The position numbers were made by a program, and so were the translations under genes. DNA of 64,000 nucleotides, taken from positions 12,234,931 through 12,298,930 of the forward strand of contig OZ020255.1 in assembly GCA_963971285.1 (NCBI GenBank). The letters are read 5' to 3'. Each line of letters starts with the position of its first letter. Within the stretch, counting starts at the first letter, position 1. The stretch is from Astropecten irregularis (lineage: Eukaryota; Echinodermata; Asteroidea; Paxillosida; Astropectinidae). This document shows, one piece after another, positions 10,593 to 23,600 of this stretch. The notes under the pieces are model-generated. The model saw nothing but the letters and a program-made list of their open reading frames with translations. It was not told the DNA's origin and searched no databases.

Positions 10593-13500
10593 CTACTGGG
10601 GTGGGAGGGGAATTCCACGCGGGTCTGGTACCCCGGCATCAGTCAGGTTCTTAATGAGCTGAGCGAGCCACCGCTTAGTGGAGTTGTCGTCTTTCAGGAC
10701 GGGTACAAATGTGTTGTCCTTGAGTTGGTCTGGCAGGCACTGACGCAAAGCTTCTCTTGCTCTGGAGAGAGAAAAATAGAACCAATTCAAAATTACAAAA
10801 TAATGTTCCCTTCTGGTCTGTCAATCAAACTGTGCGCATTGACCTATTGGAGGAAGTTTTTTAATTAGGTCAATGTGGTATGAGAAACTCGCACAAGCAG
10901 GGCTAAAGAGCGAAGCCGGAACGGTCCATTCATTGTCTTTCGACAACAACTGAAGCATGTTGCTTTACTTTTCTCAATGCTACAATATCCAGCCCACTGT
11001 GACTATGTAGATAGCTAGCAGAAGAAGCACCAATGACCATAATTCCAATAAATCAACAGCAAAGAAGATTAGAATACCCAGCAACTGACTCACCTCGGGT
11101 TATCAGAGAGTCTGAGGTAACAACGGACGACATGCTTCAAGAGTCTGGCTGAAGGTTCCTTGGCTAAAGTCATCACCATTTTGCACTACAGAGGAAAAAC
11201 ATGAAACCAAACCTGAAATACTTCCTATCTTATAAATCATCATTAATATAAATCATTACATGTCGTCCCGTTAAACCGTCAAGAAGGAGAAGGATTGACC
11301 AGAACTCACCAATATCATAGCAACGTGAGAGAATCTCTCGTAGGTTTGACAGATATACGACAGCCCAGTCTCATCCAGAAGAATCTTCTGCAAGATAAAG
11401 GTGGCTACCTGTAAAGAGAGAGAGAGGGATAATCTTCATATAGAATATGGCTACACTTCTTGATGACTGTGCTAACAAGCACAAAATAACAGATTTCGGC
11501 ATTGCTAATGTCGTTCGTATCTTAAATGATCCTTGGGATATAGCGGTATTCGAGTGGTTTCATGGCTTCTGATTGCCAAACAAATATAGATAAATAGGGA
11601 CACTGCCAACATAGGGCTAGATAGCTCTATTTGGTAGAGTCCTGGGGCCGATTTCACGAAGCACTAAGATTAGTCTTAAGATGAGTTGTTCAGTATCACC
11701 ATAGTGATTTGTATTGTGACATCACACGTTGCTTGACAATTAAGATGAATTCGCACTTAAGATCAATCTTAGTTCTTCGTGAAATCGGCCCCTGATACGT
11801 TAAAGTAAATTTTTCTTTGTTCACTTTTCAATGATAAAAAAAAGAAGAGTAAATTTTGTACCCATTTTTCTTTCATATAATCTGACATACATTTACAGTG
11901 CAACTGCTAATTAAGGTTTAGCACTGTTGACTACAATTAACCGTAGTTCACGCTCAAGTCAGTTCATTACAAACACTCGCACTGTTTTCTAGAGAACTGC
12001 CAACCGCATACTACTTTTTCACTTCTTATTATCAATGAATTAAAGTTGATTAGTTTGTACGATTCTCAACAGTGACTTACTGTTTTGGACAGCTCACTAC
12101 CACTTTCCATAATTCTCAAGCACAGTGGAATAATCTCAGTGGTCAGCAGGAAGTTAATCACTTCAGGTTCGTCCGTCTGAATATTCACGAGATACAAAAA
12201 CAAAACAAACCAAGTTGTAGTCTAACGTTTGTTAAGATAGATAATCAAAGCTGTGACTATCTACCAGGGACGAGATTGACCAATGATGAACATATCTGAA
12301 AACAACTGACAGGGGGCATACAAAATCTGAACTCTGAAAATCTCCTATACTTCTGTACACAGCCTGTGAGGAAAACATCTGAAATCCAAAACCCAAAAAG
12401 TTTGAAATCAGATAAAAAAAAAGCTCATCCCTGTATCTACCCAAATCAATCATTTTCCCAGATTTTGAAGGATACATGACTGTAGGGCTTAGGCAGTGTA
12501 ACTTAACATGATGCTAACCCTTGATAGACCAAGTTCAAAGATTGTGCCATAATCATAGTAATGTACAAAGTGATGGATTTTGGCAGAATAAGGACAATTC
12601 CTCACAAAAGGTGAAAATGAAAAAGATGAAAATCTGCATAGATGTTGAAGTATAGTCACATTTGTTTGTTTTGGTATTTTTTTCGGGTCTGAATCCTCTA
12701 ATCGTGACTGGCTTTTAGCATTGATATGGGTGAACTGTATCAGAAATCCAACATTAATTCTGGCATCAACTGTCCGACCAAAGTGATGAGATGTGGCAAA
12801 TTCCATAGAGCTGCTAAAGTATCAACATTTGCTTATAAAGTACCAAAAACCTTGGTTAATAAAAATCAGTATGCCAGCAAAAACACCTCGTGAATGTTAT
12901 GTTCAACAAACAATGGCTGGAAACACGACCAAAAACAGTTAACATCACATGAACATTTTGGTTGATAATCCTGTTTAATCAATGAAGAATTTTCATGTTT
13001 AAGCATATTTTAAATTTTGCTTAAGCAGCTCTATGAAATTGGCCCCTGACAGTCCTACCTTGACCAGGGCTCCGATTACTCCAAGACTGGTCAGGCGCAG
13101 ATACTCAAAGGGTCTGGTCTTACTGACCGTGTGCAGGAATGGGTACAGGAACAGTGGAATGTGAGCTGGGAGAAACAAAAATCAAGTAAGAAATGAAGAT
13201 ATACATTGGAGGATGTTGAATAAAAGAGGAGGTTGTGTGTAAAATATTGAATTGAGATGAAACCATTTTTACTGAACTTTGTGTTTAATACAGGAACATG
13301 ACTTCAAAGTCTTTGAAATTTACTCTTTAAAGGTACTATCATACTTTGGTAGCATACAGAAATCTTCACAGATTAACTTTTAATTTACAGGGTATAAAGA
13401 TTGTGATGGTAGAAACATACAGTTTAAATGATTCCGCCTGAAATGCTGTATTTATCGACAAAAGACTAAAACCAATTGACTATTTTTTTTTAAATACCGT

Positions 13501-14246
13501 GGGCGTTTTTCCCTGTTTTCTCAAAAGGTGGGCACTGTATGGGACTGGGAATTTCACAGATGACTGTTACTGTATCTTTCGTGATATTTTTGCCCATGAA
13601 TCTGCATTTCTTTGACAAAAACTAAAGTATGAATCTACCTTAAAGTTTATAAAAACTTGATGTGAAAAAAGATTTTCTATGTAAAATGACACAAAAATAT
13701 TGCTTCAGCTGTCACTACATTTCAGTCTACCACATTTTTATGCTGGAGTGGTCTTACACAAAGGGCGACTATTAAATGTTACCTTGTAAAAATGCAGATC
13801 TTGTTTCTGGATGAGAAGCTACGCATTGCAGGAGGGCCAAGGCATTGCACACACGGTTGGACTGATGAGCCTGGACAGTAGAAAACCGGTAGTCATCAAT
13901 AATTTTTAATAAAGTCTTCATTCTCGGGCCAAATTTGGGCTCAACAAAAGATTCAAGTTCGATAAGATGTCATAACTTGGATATTATTTGTCAGAATGCT
14001 GTACAAACTAAATATGCATGGCAAGTCTTTATGGCAACCATCAAGTTCAAGGTCAAATAACCAGGGACATCGAAGTGTCTTCGGAGGCTCAGGCTCCATT
14101 TCGTGAATCCATTCTAAAATAACGGGTATCAAAATAGAGGATTTTGGCTGCAGTTCGGGAGTAGATTCTCTGGTTTGAAAAGGAAAACAGAGCTTCAGCT
14201 TCAATGAAAAACCACAACCTATATTTTCAGCATATGAATGACAGAG

Positions 14247-14277
<31 letters not shown>

Positions 14278-16157
14278 CTGAGCCTCCATTTTTCTATTAA
14301 CCCCTTAATCTCTGTTAAATATCGAGACCTGAATGAAACCCATTCAAAACATGAAACTTACCGTCAGGGCTGGTGGGTTGATAAACGGATATATATTGAC
14401 TATTTCTTGGAGTAAGGCTGCCACTGTGCCAAAGGAATTCCACAGCATAGGGGCTAGATCTTGCACTACTTCCCTTTTTTTGCTGGAATGGAATCAGACA
14501 AGTGACTTGGATTAATAAATGAATGTAATCCATCATGCACTTTGATACATCAAATTAAGTGAAGCAGGAATACAAGTGTCCCCTGCCATTATTGGTACTA
14601 AATTTGGTATCAATTCCATTTTAAACAAAGAGTTGATTCATGGAAATGAATGGTGCATAACTGATGACCAATTGGTGTCTTGTGTTTTTGTTTTCATGGA
14701 AAACACCCAAATGAACACGCAGCATAAAGGCTGTGAAGAATATTGTAAAGACTATGTACGTCGAAATAATGAACAGTGATCTTTTCGCTGTATATACTGA
14801 CATGACTGAATACAGAATCCAAGAATTGGTAGGTATTATTGTTTTCACAGGATTTATAGTATTTCAATCACTCTTTTGTAAGACTGAGTCGCATTATTCG
14901 ATTAAATGGTGGCCTTACACAATACACATCCAAATTATCTGGCTATGGCTTAACATAACACAAGTCTTTGGGAACTGGCTGCAGCTGACACCAACGCGTG
15001 TGTAAACTCAAGCCATATCCAAATAATCCGTACATCAGTCTTTATTCAAAGACATGGTAAACTTTGGTTTAGTACCTGTACTCAGGTTAATGCCATCCTT
15101 ACCTAAGCTCAAGCAGAGCATTTTCTCTGGTTTCAGGGCCGGCTAACTCTATGATCCACTGGAAAATCTTTTCTCTCTCTACCTGGGCGAGAGCAGCAAC
15201 TGTTGGTTGGTTGGCTGCTGGGATACTGCCAGACGTTAGTCTCTGTGTTGGTGAGAAGGTACAAAACAAAAGATTGTAATGAGTGTGTTGAGTGCAATTC
15301 TCAAACCCCGAGCAAGTTTCAAACTGGACTGTGCGGAATTTTTGAATCACAAGATATATAATTGTATTCAACACGGCATAAACACGACGTCTGAACCGGG
15401 CCTTACAAAAACACCTAGGCCTAGATCATTTTCAAGCGCTCGTATTCTATTTTCAATCCCCCCTTACTAAAACGTACTTCCTACGATGAGAAAACAACAA
15501 CGACTGTTTTATATGTTAGGGAGTTTAGCAGTAAATGTTTGCATCCGTTTTCATATACGATTTAGCGGTTACAAAATGAACAGCGCCCTCTAGCGGTTTT
15601 GCAATTCTATTGCATTTGTAATTGTTGTTTCTTCCATCCACAGCCCAGGTTCAAGTCCCAGAGGGATCAAGATAAAAAAAAGTTGGAAAATTAGAATAAA
15701 AATGTAGGAGAGGAAGAGATATAGGAGAGGTAGGACTAACCTACCTCTCCTATATCTGGCCTCTCCTACTAGGAGAGAAGAAAGAAGTGAAAAGAGCGTT
15801 TCTTTTTTATTTAGGCCAAACGTAAGGCCCAATAATTTTTTATTTGTCCACTTTTTTTTTAAACCTCTCCCCCTAACATTAGTCACTGAACCCCCTCTCA
15901 CACCTAAAAACCCTCAAAATAGATTTCTCCCATTCTGAACTTGTCAAATATCCCAATATTAGGTAAATTTGGCCATGGCCGTCAGTGGAATTTTTTCCTT
16001 TTGCATACATGTCGGGAATAGACGGTTTTCTCGTTAAGCCCATGTTCCCTTTTTCCCGTTATGTTCAGCTCGCAAAACGAGTGAAACGTTCTCTTCATTT
16101 TCTCACTCACAATAACTCCCCTTGCAAACTTACCTGCTGCATACCCAGTGCGTGCAT
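10593..16157 (-). CDS. CNOT9: CNOT9 (RCD1/RQCD1), CCR4-NOT complex subunit 9
   Basis: Complete gene of nine coding exons on minus: 16157-16134, 15242-15103, 14482-14362, 13870-13783, 13165-13059, 12176-12081, 11408-11310, 11185-11094, 10761-10593 (TAG). They total 936 nt, 311 aa; human CNOT9 is about 299 aa. All borders are GT/AG and all phases close. Seen: MHALGMQQ start, [134 protein letters not shown], and the terminal GIPLPPQ. These match the armadillo-like helical fold that fills the protein. Known role: CNOT9 binds CNOT1 and offers tryptophan pockets to GW182 and other adaptors, recruiting the deadenylase to mRNAs. The tiny first exon fits the divergent N-terminus of the family. Introns carry several MITEs. 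Head-to-head with ATG9A. Confidence 0.97.
10813..10935. repeat. Dispersed repeat, copy 1 (GTCAATCAAACTGTG family)
   Basis: Contains GTCAATCAAACTGTGCGCAT, ACCTATTGGAGG and GAGCGAAGCCGGAACGGT. The same blocks in the same order recur at about 32366-32505. Class unknown. It lies in the last intron of CNOT9. Confidence 0.5.
11644..11792. mobile_element. Foldback MITE, GGGGCCGATTTCAC family (complete)
   Basis: Starts GGGGCCGATTTCACGAAG and ends with the inverse CTTCGTGAAATCGGCCCC; the inner parts also pair (TTAGTCTTAAGATGA with inverted CTTAAGATCAATCTTAG). About 149 bp, no coding capacity. Related copies lie at 2068-2230 (decayed), 25551-25690, 31122-31265, 40217-40363 and partly 56938-57013. Sits in CNOT9 intron 6. 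Confidence 0.7.
12797..13048. mobile_element. Foldback MITE with CATAGAGCTGCT core (copy 1)
   Basis: Left end CATAGAGCTGCT, right end AGCAGCTCTATGAAATTGGC with CCCTGA. Inner landmarks are ACCAAAAACCTTGGT, ATCAGTATGCCAGC, AACAAACAATGG and AACATCACATGAA. The same order recurs at 20247-20465, 30603-30817 and 38272-38500. The terminal GGGGCCAATTTCA resembles the GGGGCCGATTTCAC family. Confidence 0.65.
13327..13643. mobile_element. TTAA-bounded MITE, family A (complete)
   Basis: Bounded by TTAA on both sides. Left end TTAAAGGTACTATCATACTT with TGGTA; right end is the inverse, slightly decayed. Inside are CCTGAAATGCTGTATTTAT and a block CACAGATGACTGTTACTGTA shared with other copies. No ORF. Located in CNOT9 intron 4. 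TTAA target sites are typical of piggyBac-type transposons (family knowledge); assignment to that superfamily is inference. Confidence 0.7.
14085..14290. mobile_element. GAGCCN-ended dispersed repeat with hexanucleotide array
   Basis: Begins GGAGGCTCAGGCTCC and ends in an AGAGCC hexamer array at about 14243-14280 followed by GAGCCTCC. Internal words ATTTTGGCTGCAG, GAGTAGATTCTCTGG and CAGAGCTTCAGCTTCAATGA also occur, partly inverted, at 120-300, 50490-50770 and 61660-62080. No coding capacity. Confidence 0.6.
15715..15758. repeat. Short inverted repeat (hairpin)
   Basis: AGATATAGGAGAGGTAGG pairs with CCTACCTCTCCTATATCT around a five-base loop, within CNOT9 intron 1. Perfect 18-bp arms. Confidence 0.7.
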
Positions 16158-17613
16158 TCTTAGAGCGTTTATTGCTGATATCTGTATGTAAAAAGAATAA
16201 AATAGACCTCGATCCCTTGAACTTTTAACGACAGTTAAAATGTACCTCCAGAGTCTACCATAAAAATTGCACAGACTAATTTTGCACCATGACATTTTGA
16301 CCTCTATGAATATGCAAATTTGAAACGAAAGCCATTTATCAAATCAAATCATCAAAATTCCACGATATGAATGCATTTACATATAAATGTGCCATAATGT
16401 ACCCCGGAAAATGCAATTACATGTATCCAAATGTCTGATTTTAATTTAATTTTCTAAAATAAGAGCAAAATACTTATTTAGAAGAAATATTAATAAGTAC
16501 TAAATATTCATGAAATACGCATGTTTTATATGCATATTCATGAAGGGATTGGGTTGTTTCTGTTTTGATCGTGCGATGAGGTCACAGCTGTAGTCGGGTT
16601 CACAGTTTTTACCCATAGCAGTAACACATGACAGGAGCAGGAAACCAGACTTCATATTACGAATTTTGGGAAGTTCGCAACAAAGAATTTCTGCAATGTA
16701 ATGTCACAATATTGCGCCATTTATCGGACCAAAAGACATGTAAGTCGGTAAAAATGGTTGTTTACTGTTTTTGTCATAAACTGAAATATATTGTTTTTCA
16801 TGAATGCAAGAGTTAAAGCAGAAAAAAATCATTCGTAATCAAGTTTAAATCATTGTTGATGTTCTGTGCATGAAAAGGCATAACTCAAGTGTTAGGGATC
16901 GACTCTGGCTTGACTGGTGGTCTTTTGAGTTTTGTTTTCGATGTTTTGAAGCTAGGCCTACTGCGCAGTTTGCAGTAAATTACAACTTGAATCGAACTCA
17001 GTAAGATGTTGAAGTACGTGCCATGTATTTGTTGAATAATTTCACGGACTACCCCACAAAACCTTCAAGTTCAAGTTCAGAGCAGGCCTATCGCAAAATA
17101 AGTGTTATCAATAGAGGGCTCCCTCTTGGAAAGCATCATGGGATGTATAAGGGACATCGCCTTTCAGAAGACCTTTGTTCCATCCCATAATCCATTGCGG
17201 TTTGCATTTGAAATTTAGACAAAAATCTATGGAACCGGCAGATGCCGCTCCATTCAAAGGAATGTCAGACAAGTCGACCGCGGGACAACTTGACTCGAGA
17301 CAACTTGACTCCATCTATGTCACCGCAGCGCGGCAACGCTAGGCTGGTGTGCGCGACAAAACAATAATTATATAAACAAAAATGTATGTGAAAAAAACAC
17401 GACAGAAATTCTGATAGTAGTAGGAAGCAAAAGGCTGCCCGTCGGCCTGTAAAAAAAAACAGACTTATCAGCGGGCAGCGACGTCATGGTCGTCAGTGAA
17501 ATTCTTCCCAACAAAATGAGCTAAACTGAATCTTTTTCTTGTCTGTTCTTTTTTTTCTGTAGGTAAGAAGAGAACCACTTTTAGGGAAAACTACAAAGTA
17601 GAAAGGGACTGAG
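16158..17613. promoter_or_regulatory. Shared upstream region of CNOT9 and ATG9A
   Basis: About 1.45 kb between the two divergent start codons. A good acceptor with a pyrimidine run ends at 17562 (TTTTTTTTCTGTAG), so ATG9A probably has a non-coding 5' exon upstream; a possible donor is CAT/GTAAGT at 16740. The part next to CNOT9 (16200-16560) is AT-rich. No TATA box can be assigned with confidence. Expression start sites are not visible from sequence. Confidence 0.45.
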
Positions 17614-20600
17614 ATGGATGGTTTGCAAACAGAGTACCGGCGACTTGAGTCGACCGATGATGCTGATCATGATGAGCGTAATGTGATGCTGCATGTTACC
17701 GATGATAGTGCCAAAGGTAATGTTGCATTGCAATGACTAGAGGTACCAAGGGCAATGCCTAGGGGCATCAAGTCATTGACTAGGGACACCAAGGGCAATG
17801 ACTAGGGGCACCAAGGGCTATGCCTAGGTACAGTGCATCAAGGTTATGACTACGGGCACCAAGGGCAATGACTAGTGGCAGGCACTAAGGTAATGACCAG
17901 GGGCACCAAGGCAATGACCAGAGGCACTAAGGTAATGACCAGGGTCACTATTAAAGGCAATGACCAGAATACCAGCTAGGCACTGAGGCAACATTTGACC
18001 AGGGGCACTAAGGCAATGATCAGGGGCACCAAGGTATGGACCAGGGGCACTAAGCTTAAGGCAATGACCAGGGTCACTAAGGCAATGATCAGGGGAACAA
18101 AGGTATGGATGGACCAGGGGCACTAAGGCAATGATCATGGGCAGGAATACAGTTTTGTGTATTTCATGTCCTTTGTGGAGAAGAAACTTCTTTGTCTCAT
18201 CAAGTTTATTTCCTTTTATTTCCTTTCAGCTCGATGGAACCACATTGAAAACCTTGATGAGTTCTTCGCAAGAATATCCTTTTCAGTCGCCATCTCAAGT
18301 CACCATATCATCAATCCATGAAAACCATCAGAATTTTTACAGATTAGACTTTGAGAAAGATCTTGCTAAGATCGAAATGTCAGGTCCTCCAGTAAACTCG
18401 AAGAATTTTTTCAGTTTGACAGGGTGGTCTTGTGGTCTTGTAGGAGATAGATTTCTGACTCCTTGATGTTGAACTGATCAGTAACATAATTATGTCATTA
18501 TAAGGCTTTCTTCCTTGACCGCTGTGCACATCTATCATTATCACCAGAAGCATGGCTATCTCTGCATGATGACAGCTCAGGTCTTTGAGTTAGTGTAAGT
18601 ACTCCATGTCTATTATCCATTATCTCTTACTCTTCTACAATTTGATTAGTACAGAAATTTAAATCCCAAGTCTGTTCTAAAATATGACTTGGCTTCACTG
18701 TAGGAGAGGCAAATCACTGCATTTTACATTTAAGGTATTACTGCCACTGAAATGAGCTGGAAAAACTTTTTAATGGTAAATTTAACTTGAAGTGCTGTCT
18801 TTCTCATCCCATTGAAAACCAAGAAAGTTTTTAGGTTAAGGTTTGCATATTAGAGGGCGCTGTTTGATGAAGTGGGCATTTATTACTGTATACAGTACTT
18901 GGACCAGCTCAAGAGAGCTGAAGAGCTCCAGTGCCGAAGAGCTGCGCTCCTGCATGCTGGATTGGGATGTATGGAAAGCAATGATTCGAGGGGTTTGGCT
19001 CGCGACGTCGCTCTTGCGGTCCCGACATAGTAGTAGTAGTACAGTATTTGCTAATAGCACAGCACTCAGTGACTTTCACGTATTATCCAGGCATGCAACA
19101 TTTTCTCGGATCAGGTGATTTCCTCTTTTTTCACTTCACTCTTATTCCATTGAAAAGTGAAAAACACTGTACAAAATATGGTAAAGAATGGAATTTCCTC
19201 TTTTTTGGGGATTCCGATTTTTTCTCATCCCAACAGGCAATTTGTCTTCGTAGTGCTCTTCTCCATGTTTCTGCTTCGGTGTGTGGACTACTCCATCTTG
19301 TTTGGGGATACCAGACCAGAAGGCGTCAGCAAAGTGTCCCTGTCCGACTCCTTCTTGCCTCTCAATGAGTGCTCCAGAGAGTAAGAACAATTTGACAGGT
19401 CTAGTATAAGGCCGTGTCTCAAACGACTGGCTGCGGCCGTGGCTGGAGCTGTACGGTGGCAATTGGCAGTGCTGCCATTTTGCTGCTGCGCCTCAATTGA
19501 CTGGCTTTGACCGCTGCTGCAGCCGCAGCGGCCGCAGTGTCACAAATATCAAGCCACAAAGAAAGGCGACTTTGTTGAGGCTGGGCAGGCAGACCTCAGA
19601 GTTTGTATGATTGTAAACATGGATCCAGATCTCTATTGAGAGCGCGGCCAAATGGTGCGTCCCAATTCTACTGGCTGAATCCAGTTTGAAGCCAATCAAT
19701 TGGGATACGGCCTAATAGAACTGCCCAGTGGTTTTCATTCTTACTGAACCAATCTACAGAACCAAGAACGATAAATATCATAGTTACCAACTAAAGAATG
19801 TCATGCCATTGAATAAGGCTTGTGCCTGGTACTCGGTGGACTTAACCTGGCCTCGTGTGACCGAATGACCATCGACTCTTGAATCGGGCACAAATTTTGG
19901 AGAATCGTAGACACAGATTTGAGTCATAGTGAGCAATGACACTGTTTTGAACTGTTTTTTTTTTAAGACTTGATGCAAAATATGGGCTTGGCTTTAGTAC
20001 AATGAATCTTTATTGATACTGAGATTGACATCAGTGTCTTGTGTTCTTCGTCCAGTCCCCCAGCAGTCTTGGTGGTGTGTGTCATCATAGCTGGTGTCTT
20101 CTGGATGCATCGAGTCGTCCGATTCATCTACAATGCCCTTCACTACTGGGAGATCAGATCCTTCTACCGCATAGCCCTAAAAATATCTGCTGTAAGTTAT
20201 TGTGACGAGACTCTGCTTTACTGATGTATGGCAAAAGCTTTTTCCAGGGGCCAATTTCATAGAGCTGCTTAAGCACCAAAAACCTTGGTGAATAAAATCA
20301 GTATGCCAGCTAAAACTCCTTGTGAATGTTATGCTCAGCAAACAATGGTTGAGGACAAGTCAAAATCAGTAAACATCACATGAAAATTTAGTTGCTAATC
20401 CTGTTTGATTCAGGAAGACTTTTCATACTTAAGAGATATTTGTGCTTAAGCTTATCAACTCTATTAATTATCTGTGGTTTGACTGACAGGTGGATCTGCT
20501 GAACCTGACCTGGCACGATGTGCTGAAGAGACTACAAGAAGTGCAGAAAGAACAGAGAATGTGCATACACAAAGCAGAGCTAACTGAACTAGGTAAAACA

Positions 20601-23600
20601 GCTGCTTATTTAGAAACACACAGACAGTGTATTATTAAAGGCATAATACAGGATTGATAAGGGTGACAGAACAGACTGTTCATAATTTAATTTGTCATGG
20701 ATTGGAATAAAAACTGTAGAAAGCAGCGAAAAATGCTCATGGTATTTCCAAATCTATTCACAGGGGTTTGGATCTCAACTCGAGATCAAAACTGTTTTCG
20801 GTGTGTGTTTTTTACTAATTTCTGGATAAATACAGCATTTCAGCCTGAATTATTTTAACGGTATGTTTCTACCAGCTCCATCTTCATATCCTGAATGTTA
20901 TACGTAAATCTGTGAACATTTCAGCTTGTGTATGTCACCAATCCTGTACTGTACAGGCTTTAAGAGAGGTGTTTGTTTTCAGTTGAGGTTGTGGATCGAT
21001 TTGGGCAATTTTCAACTTGTCTTTTTGTTTTTGTCTCCTCTACAGATATCTATCATCGTATTCTTAGATTCAAGAACTACTCCATAGCTATGGTCAACAA
21101 GTCCCTGTTACCTCTCCATCACAGGCTGCCATTCCTGGGCGATATGTAAGTCAGTTTATGGATGTGTAGTGAAAAGAGAGCTGGGGTCGATTTCACCAAA
21201 CTCGTTTGTTGATTCCAATAAACGCCTTCCTAATTTGGAGTCCTTTAAGAATGATTGGTCAAGATATATTAGTCAAAGTCTTTTAACTTGTAACATAAGT
21301 TACTGCTGAATTGCTCATGTGGTTACATTATCATTTTCAAAAATTCTATTGCAGAGTTGTACTAACAAATGGACTGAAATACAACCTGGAGATGATTCTG
21401 TTCTGTGAGTATTGAATCCTTTTGTTGTTATTATTTTGCAAACCAAACTTAATTCCAAGTAGATTTCATTGAGTTTCATAAGGTAAATCTGTGAAGATTT
21501 GTGTTTGGTATGGTACTAAAGTATGATATATTACATTTAAATTGGTATGCAGAATCATAATATAGGCCTAGCTATACTTGAACATTCCGTCGCTGCTTTT
21601 TTTTCCCTGAACAGGGGGTCCTTGGGCTCCGTTCCAGAATTACTGGCATCTAAAGGAAGAATACAAGCGGGCTGCCAATAGAGAGGAACTAGCCAGACAG
21701 TAAGTCAATCATTATGAAAACATATCACAGCAATTATACAGCTAGACATTTCCCTGTTGTAATGATGATAATAATTTGGTAGGCTTAATTATCATCCTTG
21801 CTATATCACATGATTCGGGGCAAGCTTTTGCTTAGTTACATAACAAACGTATTGCACCAATACACTGTTTATAATGGATAATAAGAATGGCACAAAGGAA
21901 CCAGTCCATTCCAGAGATGGGTATCACTATGCAAAAGCTTGCCCCAAATCGTGTGCCATATAGCAGTCTTTAGTCTGGGAAATTAAAACCGGGGTGTTTA
22001 TGTGCTATGAAAGAAGCCTGTGTAACAGATACTATTCAGATGAAGTTGATATTATACCTCTTTATAATTAAGTCCTATTTTTACTTGTATTTACACAGAT
22101 TGTCTAAGCACATCTTATGGATAGCATTGGCAAACTTTGTCCTGTGCCCCTTCATACTCCTGTGGCAATTACTCTACTCATTCTTCAACTACGTGGACCT
22201 CATCAAAAGGGAACCGTCGACTTTAGGAACACGTAGATGGTGAGAACATTTATCTTGTTATAACCTACTACAAACCATTCCTTTTGTCCAGAAACCCATT
22301 TTGATAGTAAGGAGATACAAGGAGAAATATTTTTACACGCATTAATGACAAGGGTGTACATGTATTACCAAGGTTGCTTTATTCCTGTTCATTGGTTAAT
22401 TATTGCCATGTGACATGAATACTGATTGGTATTTTTTTGTATTGGTTCTTGATTTCCTTGTACCCAGGTCGCTGTATTCCCGCATATATTTAAGACACTT
22501 CAACGAGCTGGATCATGAATTTCAGGCCAGGTCAGTTACTTTACAATTTTACTCAATTCTGCTTTTTCCTTCCCTGTTGGAGCAGATATCTAAGAAGTTA
22601 ATGAGATGTTCTCTGAGAATCTTTTCATTGGTGGCAGGAGGGGATCAAGGATATTCCAAAGGGGCCGGGGTTCCAAAATGCACCAACTGAATAGCAACTC
22701 ATGCATTTCAGGGCGATCAAAGCTAGAAGGTTACGGCGAGCCTGACGTGAACTGCCCAATTACTTTTGTCTCCCTCTCTTATAGAGTCTCTCTCCTGTCT
22801 CTCTCTATCTATATCGTGTATTTTTCATTGCTTTTTTTGGCCGAAAGGAAGGTGGTTGCACATGCCCCCACTTTTCCTATTTCAGCTAGGTTGTCTGTTT
22901 GATGTTACAGTTATCACTTTATGTTTGTTTTGTTTCTAGGTTGAACCGAGGGTATCGTCCCGCTAAGAAGTACATGAATTCATTCACCTCCAACATTCTT
23001 GCCATAATCAGTCAGTAAGTAGCTCTTTCTTTATTTGTTACCATGGCTACAATTTCAGTCCAATTTGCCTAAAAGCGTCCCTGATAAATTTTCAATTCCA
23101 GTTGGTAGCATGTAATCAGTACAGTGGAACACTGCTATAACGAACATTGCAAGATCCACAAAAATTGTCTGTTATAGCAGTAATTCGTTATAGAGGTTTA
23201 AACAGCAATGTACACAAAACATTTGAGCCAAGATTGATGCTTGATATAGCCAAATGTTGAGTTAAGTGGCTTTGCTTCATCTGATGCTGATTCTGCTGGG
23301 TTTTTTTTTCGTCGCTTTCAGGAACGTAGCTTTCTTTGCTGGTTCCATTCTTGCTGTTCTTGTCATCCTGGTTGTGTACGATGAAGACGTGCTGACTGTG
23401 GAACACGTTCTCACAACCACCACTCTACTCGGTAAAATAAACATCATTATTGGCTTAATAATGAAATGAATATCCTCAATAGTGAACAAGTATCATTTAG
23501 GTTTAATTTGTGTCTCTCGTTGAGGGTACCTATGTTGCAATTTATATGATTTAAGTCCTATCTTATTATTGATTTGATGAACTAGTGTTAAAGGTACTGT

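Noticed and set aside
15590..15901. 103-codon minus frame with hydrophobic stretch
   Set aside because: Contains a hairpin repeat in CNOT9 intron 1 and low-complexity T/A runs; no splice support.
17872..18138. Repetitive frame on minus (PGHCLSAPGHCL)
   Set aside because: Translation of the intron minisatellite of ATG9A.
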